From: Paenibacillus sp. L3-i20 | Lineage (GTDB): Bacteria > Bacillota > Bacilli > Paenibacillales > Paenibacillaceae | Direction of reading: 5' to 3' | DNA: 64,000 bases | Assembly (NCBI RefSeq): GCF_022180385.2 | Contig: NZ_BQME02000001.1 | Span: 1,695,678-1,759,677, forward strand | The notes under the pieces: generated by a model | The model's input: only the letters and a program-made list of their open reading frames with translations | Database searches by the model: none | Told to the model about the DNA's origin: nothing | Made by a program: the position numbers and the translations under genes | Part shown: positions 20,969-29,865 of the stretch, piece after piece | Position numbering within the stretch: position 1 is the stretch's first letter | Layout: each line of letters begins with the position of its first letter

Positions 20969-21339
20969 AATAATCGATATCAGCCATTTGTTCGCTAGAT
21001 ATACCCGGGAGGAAAATAAGCACCCATTTGGGTAAGTGAAAGTGCATCTCTGGCATCTAAATATCAAAATAATTTAATTACGTATACTGAAGAAGTAAAG
21101 GAATATTCCGTGGAAAAGCAAGAGTAATTCTTATATCTAAATATTTCATTAGCGGGAGGAAAAAACACAGTTTTGCTTCTATCGTTGTTAAAATAGAAAA
21201 AGTTCGCTCTATAGATGATAAGCTGAACCGTATCACAAGTAGGGCGAAAAATTGTTGTGTTGGATTCCGGAGGTCATTGATCACCTTGCGGGTTAAAGAG
21301 GTCGATGTGTGAAGCGTTAAAAGAGAAACTGGACCGAGG
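20969..21339 (+). other. Non-coding stretch with module boundary
   Basis: About 370 bases without a supported gene, ending the three-gene module. It contains att-like site B (21225-21250); the sequence from about 21250 to 21340 runs into a truncated histidine kinase. No clear terminator for the helicase gene is visible. Confidence 0.5.
21225..21250 (+). repeat. att-like direct repeat B
   Basis: GAACCGTATCACAAGTAG (21225-21242) followed by GGCGAAAA differs from the rlmH end (site A) at only two of the first 18 bases and still reads EPYHK-stop. The 18 bases before it (CTATAGATGATAAGCT) resemble those before site C but not rlmH, as expected for an element-derived flank. Confidence 0.7.
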
Positions 21340-21858
21340 AGCAATAGCCTGCTAAAGCTGAGTTTGCTTGAATCACGGTCACAGCAGTTGCAACTGGTCA
21401 CACTGAGACTTGATGAACAGATCAGACGAGTCATCGTCGCGATTCAGCCGCAGTGGTCGGCTCGCAACATCCGCTTCGATCTCAATTTGAAGGCAGTTAT
21501 GCTAATGGCAGATCATGATAAATTAAACGAGGTATGGACCAACATACTCGGCAATAGCATCAAATTTTCCAAGGATAGCGGCATGATTAACGTCAGCATC
21601 AAACAAGATATCAAAAACGTGACAATCCGAATATCCGATAATGGTATTGGTATTTCCCCAGAGGACCAGAAGCGAATATTTGAGCGGTTTTTCAAGGCAG
21701 ACCGTTCCCATAGCGCTAAGTATGGTGGCAGCGGTATGGGACTGGCCATCGTTAAACAGATCGTATCGCTTCATCAAGGTGACATCCGAGTGGAAAGCGA
21801 GCCCGGCGGAGGAACGACCTTTATTATCACACTGCCCATCAGAACGCCAACAGATTAG
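21340..21858 (+). pseudogene. Truncated sensor histidine kinase (ATPase domain only)
   Basis: The frame encodes the C-terminal part of a histidine kinase: an end-of-HisKA segment (LLKLSLLES), the N box (WTNILGNSIKFS), G1 (DNGIGIS), F box (FERFFKAD) and G2 (GSGMGLAIV). The sensor region, membrane segments and phosphoacceptor histidine are absent, and homology stops abruptly near 21340, about 90 bases after att-like site B. No response regulator gene is adjacent. I read it as a remnant left by module insertion or deletion. It is followed by a strong terminator. Confidence 0.8.
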
Positions 21859-21881
21859 TTAGATTCAGAGAATTCCAACCA

Positions 21882-21933
21882 TGCTACGGCATCATGTGCA
21901 AGCTTTCTTGCACGTGATGCCGTAGCATTTTTT
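21882..21933 (+). terminator. Strong Rho-independent terminator after the kinase remnant
   Basis: TGCTACGGCATCATGTGCAA (21882-21901) pairs with the complementary arm ending at 21927 with a single mismatch, followed by six T. Confidence 0.88.
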
Positions 21934-21937
21934 GCTT

Positions 21938-22027
21938 GTTCATACTCCGTTCATATTGACGTCATAGTGAGTTCATCTTCGTCGTATATGCTTTCCTTGA
22001 CGGCCCGCTAAGGCAGCCCAATATAGA
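21938..22027 (+). promoter_or_regulatory. 11-bp-periodic direct-repeat operator and promoter before the hydrolase gene
   Basis: TCAT occurs at 21940, 21951, 21962 and 21973, exactly 11 bases apart, three of them as GTTCAT. OmpR/PhoB-family response regulators bind such 11-bp direct repeats. A candidate promoter follows: TTGACG (21997-22002) and TATAGA (22022-22027), spacer 19. The array lies between a histidine kinase remnant and the hydrolase gene. Confidence 0.5.
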
Positions 22028-22074
22028 GATGACGATAGGAGAAGATGTGAGTGAGCATACGAGAGGTGAAGAAA

Positions 22075-23064
22075 ATGGACTTGGATACAACGACAAGCAA
22101 AAAACCAGCTAATAAGATGAAGAAAATGCTTATCATTTTACTTAAAATAGTAGCAGCATTAGTTATAGCAATCGTCGTTTTTCTAGCCATTGTTTTTGTC
22201 GTTGATAAGATCAGCAGCAAATCAGAGGAAGGAAAAATAAAACCCTATGGTCAGTCTGTAACTGTAGATGGGAAAAATATGAATGTTTTGATTCAAGGAC
22301 AAGGTGAAGAAACAGTCGTGCTACTACCAGGTTTGGGAACAGGAACACCAGCACTTGATTTTAAGCCGCTAGTAGAAGAGTTATCACCATTTTACAAAGT
22401 CGTCGTGGTTGAGCCTTTTGGTTATGGCTTAAGTGATGGAACGGATAAGGAACGAAGCACAGAAAATATTGTGAGTGAAATTCATGAAGCTTTACAGAGT
22501 CTTAACATTGACCGATATATTCTAATGGCTCACTCCATTTCGGGCATTTACGGACTAGATTATGTGAACAAATATGAAAACGAAGTGAGTGGGTTTGTCG
22601 GGATCGATAGCAGTGTTCCAAGACAATATGGTGATAAGGTTGTTGAATCTCCGATACCAAATTCAGTAATTACACTACTTAAAGAATCAGGTTTAGGCAG
22701 ATTGATAATGAAACTAAGCGCTGACCCATATGCTGCACTACCAGTTGATGATGAAACAAAAGAACAAATGAAAATTCTTTCTTACAAAAACTTTAGAAAT
22801 CCCACCATTGTGAATGAAATAGACAATAGGTCTCCTAATTTTAAAGCAGCTGAAAATTTAACATTCCCAAAAAACCTGCCTGTAATTTTCTTTTTACAAC
22901 CGAATAGTGCAGCCATTGAAGGATGGTCAACACTACATGAAGAGCAAGTAAAAGATTCTGTACATGGAAAAGTGATGACATTTGAAGGAACACATTATTT
23001 ACACCATACTCAATCAAAAGAAATCGCTAAAAACTTTAGACAATTTATGCAAGAAATAAAATAA
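22075..23064 (+). CDS. Membrane-anchored alpha/beta hydrolase
   Basis: The 329-aa product has an N-terminal transmembrane segment (about residues 16-42) and an extracytoplasmic alpha/beta hydrolase fold. Visible elements are the oxyanion region LLPGLGTG, the EPFGYGLSD loop, the nucleophile elbow AHSISG (serine) and the C-terminal catalytic histidine in GTHYLHH. Substrate unknown. In-frame GTG 22051 lies upstream, but GAGAGGTGA (22061-22069) places the start at ATG 22075. The gene sits behind an 11-bp repeat operator typical of OmpR-type regulators and ends at its own terminator. Confidence 0.85.
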   Translation: MDLDTTTSKKPANKMKKMLIILLKIVAALVIAIVVFLAIVFVVDKISSKSEEGKIKPYGQSVTVDGKNMNVLIQGQGEETVVLLPGLGTGTPALDFKPLVEELSPFYKVVVVEPFGYGLSDGTDKERSTENIVSEIHEALQSLNIDRYILMAHSISGIYGLDYVNKYENEVSGFVGIDSSVPRQYGDKVVESPIPNSVITLLKESGLGRLIMKLSADPYAALPVDDETKEQMKILSYKNFRNPTIVNEIDNRSPNFKAAENLTFPKNLPVIFFLQPNSAAIEGWSTLHEEQVKDSVHGKVMTFEGTHYLHHTQSKEIAKNFRQFMQEIK

Positions 23065-23081
23065 GCGCACTAAAAGTACAG

Positions 23082-23124
23082 AAGGTATCTCAAAAGTCAT
23101 AAAATGATGGAGAGATACCTTTTT
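23082..23124 (+). terminator. Rho-independent terminator after the hydrolase gene
   Basis: AAGGTATCTC (23082-23091) pairs with GAGATACCTT (23112-23121) around a 20-base loop and is followed by TTTT. Confidence 0.75.
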
Positions 23125-23328
23125 AATATTAATGAGCTATATAGAAGGCGTTCATTTTGATAACAGTATTGGTTAGGCAGTTTGGTAGACCATCTGCCGA
23201 CGGCGGTTCCGGTAATAAGTCAGGATGGCTGGCGGTAAAGGGTCGCAATTTTTTTGCCGATAGACCATTTCTCAGCCTTACAGCATCCTGCTGGCTAATC
23301 CCGCACGGACCGTTGTGGAGTCTTCGCC

Positions 23329-24600
23329 CTACGATACCCCAGAATAGGAATGTAATCCGGCTATGATCAAATTAACGCCGATTAAAGTGAACATGACGAC
23401 AATAAAACCGATGACGGAGAGCCAGGCGGCGTTCATTCCTTGCCAGCTCCGCGAGAGCCTCAAATGTAGATATGCACTGTAGAATAACCACGTGATAAGC
23501 GCCCATACCTCTTTAGGGTCCCAGCCCCAGAAGCGGCCCCAGGCTATATTGGCCCATATCATGGCAAATATTAACGCGCCAAGCGTATACACCGGAAAGC
23601 CGATTACGATTGCTCTGTAGCTGATTTCATCCAGTTGCTCCGGATCTAGCTTTCTAAGGACACGATGCAGAACCGATCCCACAGGTCTGCGCAGCATCAA
23701 TCTCAATAATCCATATAGTAATGAGCCGGTCAGCAGGGACCAGACGATTGTATTCCATTTGCGTGCCGCATTCACCCCTTCCATCCAAGAAGGCGTTTCA
23801 AATAATGCAGTCCGAAGTCCAAAATAGGTTCCGATTTCAATATCATTGCTATTGTAGGGCTTAAAGATTGGAGGTAGATGGTAGACAATATTTTCTTCTG
23901 TGGTTGAAATCTTCCCTTTTGCGTCCACGCTCACCTTTTCCAGTAAAAATTCAGCTTCATAGCCCACTCCTCTAAAAGCAAATATCGCTATAATAAAGCC
24001 AATGATAATAATAATGAAATATACCATAAGTTCCAGCCAACGCTCCATGCGACGCGCTTTAGGGGTTGTACCTTTAAAATCAATTACCCGGAGCAGATAC
24101 ATGAGTCCAGCTATAAAACCGATTGCAAAAAAAGCGTTTCCGAGCGCAGCCATAGTGACGTGTATACCCAGCCATATCGATTTCAGAGCAGGGATGAGAG
24201 GTTGTACTTCTTTAGGAAATACAGATGCGTAAGCCAGGATAATGATCGTAAGCGGTAAAGTAAACAAACCCAGTACCCACGAACGATAAATGGCGGTCAT
24301 AATAATGAATACCAGCATGATCACAAGTCCCATAAAGGCCATAAATTCATACATATTGCTAGTAGGTACCTGATTGGACCCGATCCACCGGGTGAAAAAA
24401 TAGGTAATATGCGTTACAAAGCCCGCCATCGCCAATATAAATGCAACCAGACTCCAGCGTTTCGTATGAGTTTGGGTGTCGTTGTTCCTCCAGCGTTTGC
24501 CGCCATAGGATATCATATAAAAAATAAAGCTCAGGCAGTATAAGAAAAAAGCGATCATAAATGCATTTTGACTCAATGTTATAAGTGCTTGTGAATTCAC
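23329..24600 (-). CDS. ccsB: Cytochrome c assembly protein CcsB/ResC type
   Basis: The 423-aa polytopic membrane protein has about eight hydrophobic segments and the CcsA/ResC heme-handling WWD motif near the C-terminus (WGRFWGWDPKEVWALITW). Histidines flanking it fit the heme-handling family. CcsB/ResC works with ResB (Ccs1) to export heme and attach it to apocytochrome c outside the membrane. The start is GTG 24600 with the ribosome binding site GAAGGTGA just upstream. No resA, resB or cytochrome gene is next to it, which is unusual because resABC normally form an operon; it may be an orphan paralogue. Confidence 0.85.
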   Translation of the reverse strand: MNSQALITLSQNAFMIAFFLYCLSFIFYMISYGGKRWRNNDTQTHTKRWSLVAFILAMAGFVTHITYFFTRWIGSNQVPTSNMYEFMAFMGLVIMLVFIIMTAIYRSWVLGLFTLPLTIIILAYASVFPKEVQPLIPALKSIWLGIHVTMAALGNAFFAIGFIAGLMYLLRVIDFKGTTPKARRMERWLELMVYFIIIIIGFIIAIFAFRGVGYEAEFLLEKVSVDAKGKISTTEENIVYHLPPIFKPYNSNDIEIGTYFGLRTALFETPSWMEGVNAARKWNTIVWSLLTGSLLYGLLRLMLRRPVGSVLHRVLRKLDPEQLDEISYRAIVIGFPVYTLGALIFAMIWANIAWGRFWGWDPKEVWALITWLFYSAYLHLRLSRSWQGMNAAWLSVIGFIVVMFTLIGVNLIIAGLHSYSGVS

Positions 24601-24763
24601 CGTCGATTCACCTTCTTCAGGTAGGATAGGTAATTAAATTATTTTAAATAAAACATGCACTATTGATTGTAACATGGTTTATTTGGATTTTTCTGGAGAC
24701 TTTTTTCTTGTTCTTGAACCATTTGTGTCAAATCGTTTATAAATATTGCAATAGGTCAAGTTG

Positions 24764-24982
24764 TTAATGGCTATTAGGAACATGCACAATTTCGGGGCCG
24801 TACTGATTTGCTGTTGCTTTATGAAAAGGGGTGGTACCTTTTAAGAGAGCATCTGTTAATAGATGAACCGGGGACTCTTTTTTAAAATTTTGTCTAAGGT
24901 ATGATTTCATTACCCCCATTGCTCCGGCAATATGAGCAGCAGCCAGGCTTGTTCCCATCATTGGTATATATTCAGTCTTCAA
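24764..24982 (-). pseudogene. C-terminal remnant of a subtilisin-like (S8) protease
   Basis: The 72-codon frame contains the S8 active-site serine motif MMGTSLAAAHIAGA followed by a helix, as in the last third of subtilases, and ends soon after. The aspartate and histidine motifs and a signal peptide are missing. The frame can be read about 80 bases further upstream (to about 25060) without recognisable subtilase sequence. It lies close to att-like site C, so truncation by a module boundary is possible. Confidence 0.6.
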
Positions 24983-25208
24983 ATCAATCCAATTGCTAGG
25001 CTGATTTGCCTTTATTGATATACGACCAAAGCAAAAAACAATAAATTTATTAGAGCTTTGGAAGTCCGCAAAGATTAAACGACTTTAGCTTAATGACGAA
25101 TCAGGGCATAAGTTAAGTCCGTGAGGCATCCTTTGAATAGGGATGCTTTCGATATTAAACAGTTTCATGATATCTGATACTTAAAATTTCGCCCTAGAGA
25201 TGATATGT

Positions 25209-25226
25209 TGAACCGTATCACAAATG
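25209..25226 (+). repeat. att-like direct repeat C
   Basis: GAACCGTATCACAAATGA again reads EPYHK-stop and differs from site A in the fifth-last positions only slightly. The preceding bases (CTAGAGATGATATGTT) align with those before site B, giving extended B-C similarity of roughly 35 bases. The GGCGAAA flank shared by A, B and (as AGCGAAA) the copy at 50010 is not kept here. Confidence 0.6.
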
Positions 25227-25400
25227 ATGCAAATATTTTGCCGTAGCTGTTTAAAAGTGCGGAACGAACTCAAGAGTTAAAGTGCTCCGTTCCTCTGGAG
25301 TAATCGGACTAGACCATCAGCGTGACTGCTCACGGAAGGAGTAGCTGACTCGCTTTATCGCTGCTTTATGTAGAGTATCCAAAATTTTATAAGACAAAGA

Positions 25401-25442
25401 AAAAATGCCTTTAAGCCACATCAAGTGGTTTAAAGGCATTTT
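25401..25442 (-). terminator. Rho-independent terminator of the initiator tRNA gene
   Basis: AAAATGCCTTTAA(G)CCAC pairs with AGTGGTTTAAAGGCATTTT across a TCA loop; read on the minus strand the stem is followed by a T run (25401-25405). It lies 30 bases after the tRNA 3' end. Confidence 0.8.
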
Positions 25443-25471
25443 CATATATGTGCCGAGACAGAATTGTAAGT

Positions 25472-25548
<77 letters not shown>

Positions 25549-25711
25549 ATAGAAAAACAAAGCATATTGGTATTTTGTTTGCCAGACCACTTATACTACA
25601 GCAGTTCAAGCTAAAGCGCAAGCTCATTAATGGAAATCTCTCTTGAGGGGAATTCGTAAGGTGAGGATGATATAATCACGCTAGAGTGTTGAAACTAGAA
25701 GGGTGATGGCA

Positions 25712-27286
25712 ATGAGCGTAATACGATTGGAGAACGTCACGAAGAAGTATGAAGAGTCCATGATTTTTCGCGACATTTATTTTCGCGTTATTCAAGGGGA
25801 ACGCATCGGCCTAATCGGACGAAATGGTGCAGGCAAGTCGACGGTATTTAAGCTCATCATGGGCCAAGAAGAGCCGACGTCCGGCAAGGTGGAGATAGAT
25901 CCTCAAGTGCGAATCGGGTATTTCTCGCAATTCTCGGAACTCAGCGGAGGCTTGTCCGTTCAACAAGAACTAGAAGCATGCTTCAAGCAGGTTGCCCTTA
26001 TTGAACGAGAGCTGCAAGAGGTCGGAAATAAGTTGGGGGTAGTTACGGACGACAGCGAGATGGATGTGCTGCTAGCAAGGCAAGCGGAGTTATTCGAGCA
26101 GATGGATCATCAGGGTGGCTGGAACGTGCCTGTTGAGATTAATACGGTGCTTACGAAGCTAGGGTTTAACGACAGATCCCGAAATCAGCCGATCGATGAG
26201 TTGTCTGGTGGATGGCGTAACCGCGCGGCACTTGCAAAGATGCTAATCGAGCTGCCCGATGTCGTTCTGCTCGACGAGCCGACGAATTACTTGGACATGG
26301 AAGGGATCGCATGGCTGGAGCAGTGGCTGTACCGATTCAAGGGAGCCATGATTCTGGTGTCGCATGACCGTCAATTTATCGACAAGGTTGTCACGCGCAC
26401 GATCGAGATCGAGAACTATCATTTTCAGGAATACGAAGGCAACTATACAGATTACGTCCGAAAGAAGAAGATGCGCAAGAAGGAACTGGACCGCCAGTTC
26501 GAGTGGGAGGAAGAGTTGCTGCTCATGGAATCCGAAGCGATCGATGATCGCGCGAACCGGAATTCCGGTTCCAAAGACCGTCTCTCACGTAAGCTGGCGG
26601 ATAACAAAAAGCGGATAGAGCCGCATCCCGTTAACGTGTTAATTACCGACATCTACGATAGGCTGCGCTTCCCGGACAAGCTATGCGAAGTGAAGAAGAT
26701 CGGGCAGACATACGAGGGCAGGCAGATTTTCGAGAACGTTAGCTTTGATATTCAGAAGGAAGATCGCTTGGTCATCGCGGGGCCGAACGGAAGTGGGAAG
26801 TCCACGCTCATTAAGGCGCTTACCGGACAGGAGAAACCGGATTCTGGGGAGATTGTCTGGGAGAAGGGTGTTAACTACGCTTACTTCAATCGGATGTGGG
26901 AGGAGCTTGATGCTAAGGATACCGTTAGCCATGCGGTGAATACTTATGGACTCGGACTGGACGCTCCGCGCAAAAAGGTGAACAAATTTCTAGCTATGCT
27001 GCAATTTTCGGAGGCGGATCTGAGCAAGGCGATCGGCAATCTGTCCGGCGGGCAGAAAGCTCGTGTGGCACTGGCTAAGTGTCTTCTCTCGGGTGCAGCC
27101 GTTATCATCTTGGACGAGCCGACCAACCATCTGGACCTCACGAGCATACAGGTTATGGAGCAAGCTCTGATCCATTTTCCCGGCGCGGTCATTACGGTAA
27201 GCCACGATCGCTTCTTCATCGATAAGATCGGAACCAAGATGTTGACCTTCGATCCGGTAACGGGAGTGACCGAACAGAGCTTGTAA
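25712..27286 (+). CDS. ABC-F family ATPase (ribosome-associated)
   Basis: The 524-aa protein has two ATP-binding cassettes and no membrane segment, the ABC-F arrangement. Cassette 1 has Walker A GRNGAGKST (about residues 36-44), signature LSGGW and Walker B VVLLDEPTNYLD. Cassette 2 has GPNGSGKST, LSGGQ and VIILDEPTNHLD. A charged linker (about 240-310) separates them. Such proteins bind the ribosomal E site; some give resistance to ribosome-targeting antibiotics and others are translation factors, and sequence alone does not decide here. Upstream in-frame GTG 25703 and ATG 25706 are possible, but GAAGGGTGA favours ATG 25712. It is distinctly more GC-rich than the second ABC-F gene that follows. 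Confidence 0.88.
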   Translation: MSVIRLENVTKKYEESMIFRDIYFRVIQGERIGLIGRNGAGKSTVFKLIMGQEEPTSGKVEIDPQVRIGYFSQFSELSGGLSVQQELEACFKQVALIERELQEVGNKLGVVTDDSEMDVLLARQAELFEQMDHQGGWNVPVEINTVLTKLGFNDRSRNQPIDELSGGWRNRAALAKMLIELPDVVLLDEPTNYLDMEGIAWLEQWLYRFKGAMILVSHDRQFIDKVVTRTIEIENYHFQEYEGNYTDYVRKKKMRKKELDRQFEWEEELLLMESEAIDDRANRNSGSKDRLSRKLADNKKRIEPHPVNVLITDIYDRLRFPDKLCEVKKIGQTYEGRQIFENVSFDIQKEDRLVIAGPNGSGKSTLIKALTGQEKPDSGEIVWEKGVNYAYFNRMWEELDAKDTVSHAVNTYGLGLDAPRKKVNKFLAMLQFSEADLSKAIGNLSGGQKARVALAKCLLSGAAVIILDEPTNHLDLTSIQVMEQALIHFPGAVITVSHDRFFIDKIGTKMLTFDPVTGVTEQSL

Positions 27287-27287
27287 T

Positions 27288-27352
27288 GCAGAATGGCCCT
27301 TCGATACCTCTCAGCGCTCGCTAAAGCGGATTCGAGGGGGCTATTCTCCATG
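27288..27352 (+). other. Long imperfect hairpin between the two ABC-F genes
   Basis: GCAGAATGGCCCTTCGA near 27289 pairs with TCGAGGGGGCTATTCT ending at about 27347, giving a long imperfect stem with a branched internal loop but no T tract. It may be a processing or regulatory element rather than a simple terminator. Further on, AGGAGG (27413-27418) precedes a three-codon frame ATG GAA CTT TGA (27422-27433). Confidence 0.4.
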
Positions 27353-27568
27353 CATAATAACTTTCTTTGTCGCAGAGAAAGCTCCAGAGCCTATTCCGCT
27401 CGCTATTCGTCAGGAGGTAGCATGGAACTTTGACCCCCCAGAGATGGGAATACAAATCAATTGAAGTTGATTGTAAACAGTGTTACTCTTACAACGGCAA
27501 ACTCAAATCTATATTTTGAAATAATTCTAATAATTGTCACTATTTTAGCTATAAAGAAAGGTAATACT

Positions 27569-29308
27569 ATGATAAAAGTTGATAACTTATCCTTCTCATT
27601 TCCGCAAAAAGAACTATATAAAAACATTTCATTTACACTTGATGAGGCACAACATTGCGCTTTTATAGGAACAAGTGGAAATGGGAAAAGTACATTGATA
27701 GATATACTGATGGATCCAGAAAAATATTTATTCGAGGGCAAGTTAGAGATAGACTCTACTTGCAAAATAGGGCTAGTAAGTCAATTTTCACAACTCGACA
27801 AAACGAAAGAAACAACCGTTTTTGAATATATAGGGGAACAATTTATTAAGATACAAAATGAAATAACAGCTATTTGTACGGAAATGGAAACATCATCGGA
27901 TATTGATTCATTATTAGAAAAGTATCAATTAGCTTTAGACACATTTGATTCAATCGGTGGGGAAGATTTTGAAAGCAACATTAATAAGAAACTAAATCTA
28001 GCAAACCTCATTAAGCTAAAAGATGTTAGGGTATCCGACCTGAGTGGCGGGGAATTCAAACTTATTCAAGTGATGAAGGAAATGCTTAGTAGTCCAGACT
28101 TAATGATTATGGACGAACCAGATGTATTTTTAGATTTTGAAAACCTAAATGCGCTTAAAAATCTTATTAATTCTCACAAAGGAATGCTGCTAGTTGTTAC
28201 GCACAACCGATATCTATTGAATCATTGTTTCAACAAAATTATACATCTTGAAAACACGGAGATCCAAGAGTTTGATGGGCGATATATTGAATATAACTTC
28301 TCATTACTTCAGACTAAAATTGAGTTACAAGAACTCACAGTTGCTGAGAAAGAAGAAATTGAGAGAAACGAGAACATTATCAATAATCTTAGAGCTATCG
28401 CAACCTATAATTCAGAAGCATCTAGAGGGAGAGCATTAAAGGCTAGAGTTAGGTTCCAAGAAAGATTGGAAGCGCGTAGACTTAAAGCGCCGTTTGTTGA
28501 TATTAAGCAACCGAATATTAGTTTTGGAATTGATAATGAAATGGAAGACACGGTTGTTATAAATGTCAATAATTATAGCGTTGCCTTTGATGAATTGCTT
28601 TTAGACAATGTTAACTTTGAGATAAAATCTACGGATAAAGTAGCTATTATTGGTGCAAATGGTACCGGGAAAACGACATTACTCCGAGATATCTTTAAAA
28701 ATAATCATGATTCAATTGAAATAAATGCAGATGTTAAAGTGGCTTATTTATCTCAGATTCAAGACGAAGTGCTAAAGGATTCTAATACAATACTAGAAGA
28801 ATTTATCGATGCTGGGTTTAAAACGTATGATGAGGTTAGATCGTATATTTCAAACTATGGCTTTGAAGGAGAAATCGTTAATCAAAAGATTGAATCTTTA
28901 TCTGGTGGAGAAAAAAACACGCTTCAATTGGCTAAAGTTTCTGCCAGTAAAGCAAACGTATTGCTTCTTGACGAACCGACAAGCCATTTAGACACGTATA
29001 CACAAATAGCACTCGAGAAAGCCATTGAAGACTATAAAGGTGCAATTATCATGATTTCTCATGATTTCTATTCTGTTGTAAATGGTATGGATTATGTGTT
29101 AATCATTGACGATAAGAAGATTAAAAAAATGAATATGAAGAAATTTAAACAGATGATTTACGCTAGTCATTTTGATAAGAACTATTTAGAAGCTGAACAA
29201 AATAAGAGATCAGTTGAAATGAAAATAGAATTGGCTTTAAAAGAGACTGATTTTGAAACTGCAAAGGTATTGGTTGATGAGCTAGAAGAGCTTATTAAGT
29301 TGCTTTAA
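27569..29308 (+). CDS. Second ABC-F family ATPase
   Basis: The 579-aa product has two cassettes: Walker A GTSGNGKST with signature LSGGEF and the divergent Walker B LMIMDEPDVFLD, then GANGTGKTT with LSGGEK and VLLLDEPTSHLD. The linker between them (about residues 255-330) is basic and helical, as in antibiotic-resistance and translational ABC-F proteins. A C-terminal helical tail of about 60 residues follows. The frame is open upstream to 27461, but AAAGAAAGGT (27553-27561) sets the start at ATG 27569, giving MIKVDNLSFSF. The AT-rich codon use contrasts with the preceding ABC-F gene, suggesting a separate origin. The target antibiotic, if any, cannot be inferred. Confidence 0.85.
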   Translation: MIKVDNLSFSFPQKELYKNISFTLDEAQHCAFIGTSGNGKSTLIDILMDPEKYLFEGKLEIDSTCKIGLVSQFSQLDKTKETTVFEYIGEQFIKIQNEITAICTEMETSSDIDSLLEKYQLALDTFDSIGGEDFESNINKKLNLANLIKLKDVRVSDLSGGEFKLIQVMKEMLSSPDLMIMDEPDVFLDFENLNALKNLINSHKGMLLVVTHNRYLLNHCFNKIIHLENTEIQEFDGRYIEYNFSLLQTKIELQELTVAEKEEIERNENIINNLRAIATYNSEASRGRALKARVRFQERLEARRLKAPFVDIKQPNISFGIDNEMEDTVVINVNNYSVAFDELLLDNVNFEIKSTDKVAIIGANGTGKTTLLRDIFKNNHDSIEINADVKVAYLSQIQDEVLKDSNTILEEFIDAGFKTYDEVRSYISNYGFEGEIVNQKIESLSGGEKNTLQLAKVSASKANVLLLDEPTSHLDTYTQIALEKAIEDYKGAIIMISHDFYSVVNGMDYVLIIDDKKIKKMNMKKFKQMIYASHFDKNYLEAEQNKRSVEMKIELALKETDFETAKVLVDELEELIKLL

Positions 29309-29342
29309 ATTAAAACCCTCTAATTGAATTGATTATAGTACT

Positions 29343-29369
29343 AAGGAGCTGGCCGCGACAGCTCCTTTT
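29343..29369 (+). terminator. Rho-independent terminator after the second ABC-F gene
   Basis: AAGGAGCT (29343-29350) pairs with AGCTCCTT (29360-29367) around a GC-rich loop, with TTTT at the end of the right arm. Confidence 0.8.
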
Positions 29370-29385
29370 CGCATTTTTCGCCGAT

Positions 29386-29784
29386 AGACCCGTTAAGCTG
29401 AACCTTATCATATTCTTTTCGTATAGTTTTATCGTATTGATTTCAGCGATTTCCATTGCGAACATTTTTAATACGATTTCGACAGGCGTATCTCTTCGAA
29501 AACGAGAGTTTGCGATGCTGAAATCCGTTGGAATGACGCCAAAAGGCTTTTCGAAAATGATGAACTACGAAAGTATGTTTTATGGGGCGAAGGCGCTGTT
29601 GTTCGGGCTTCCTGTCAGCTTCGTCGTGATGTATCCGATCTATAAAGCATTTGCGAACAAATTTAGTTATGGATTATCCTTGCCTTGGGTGAGCATCTGT
29701 TCTGTCATTGCCGCCATGATATATTCCGGCACGAAAGTAAAAAAGGAAAATATTATTGATGCGTTAAAGCAAGAGAGTGCATGA
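29386..29784 (+). pseudogene. C-terminal fragment of an FtsX-type ABC permease
   Basis: About 130 residues match the C-terminal FtsX domain of MacB/BceB-like ABC permeases: a transmembrane segment, ISIANIFNTIST, the conserved RKREFAMLKSVGMT motif, two further transmembrane segments and a short tail ending ALKQESA. The rest of the ~650-900-aa protein and the ATPase partner are missing. The frame extends upstream to 29329 only through the ABC-F terminator, which is not permease sequence. No credible start or ribosome binding site is present. Confidence 0.75.
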
Positions 29785-29865
29785 AGATAACCGGTCCCGA
29801 CTTAAAGATGTAAGGAACGGCAGTGTTAACCATCATTAGAATAAAATCATAGGGAGCTCCTCGTC

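Noticed and set aside
23157..23366. 69-codon frame between the hydrolase and ccsB genes
   Set aside because: No ribosome binding site, no recognisable feature, and it runs into the 3' end of ccsB on the other strand.
27461..27568. Hydrophobic N-terminal extension of the second ABC-F protein
   Set aside because: ABC-F proteins are cytosolic and begin at the first cassette; a ribosome binding site is present before ATG 27569.
29397..29411. Further att-like site (GAACCTTATCATATT)
   Set aside because: Only the first 12-13 bases match, it does not encode EPYHK-stop in a usable way, and the bases code for a normal part of the FtsX permease fragment. A chance match is simpler.
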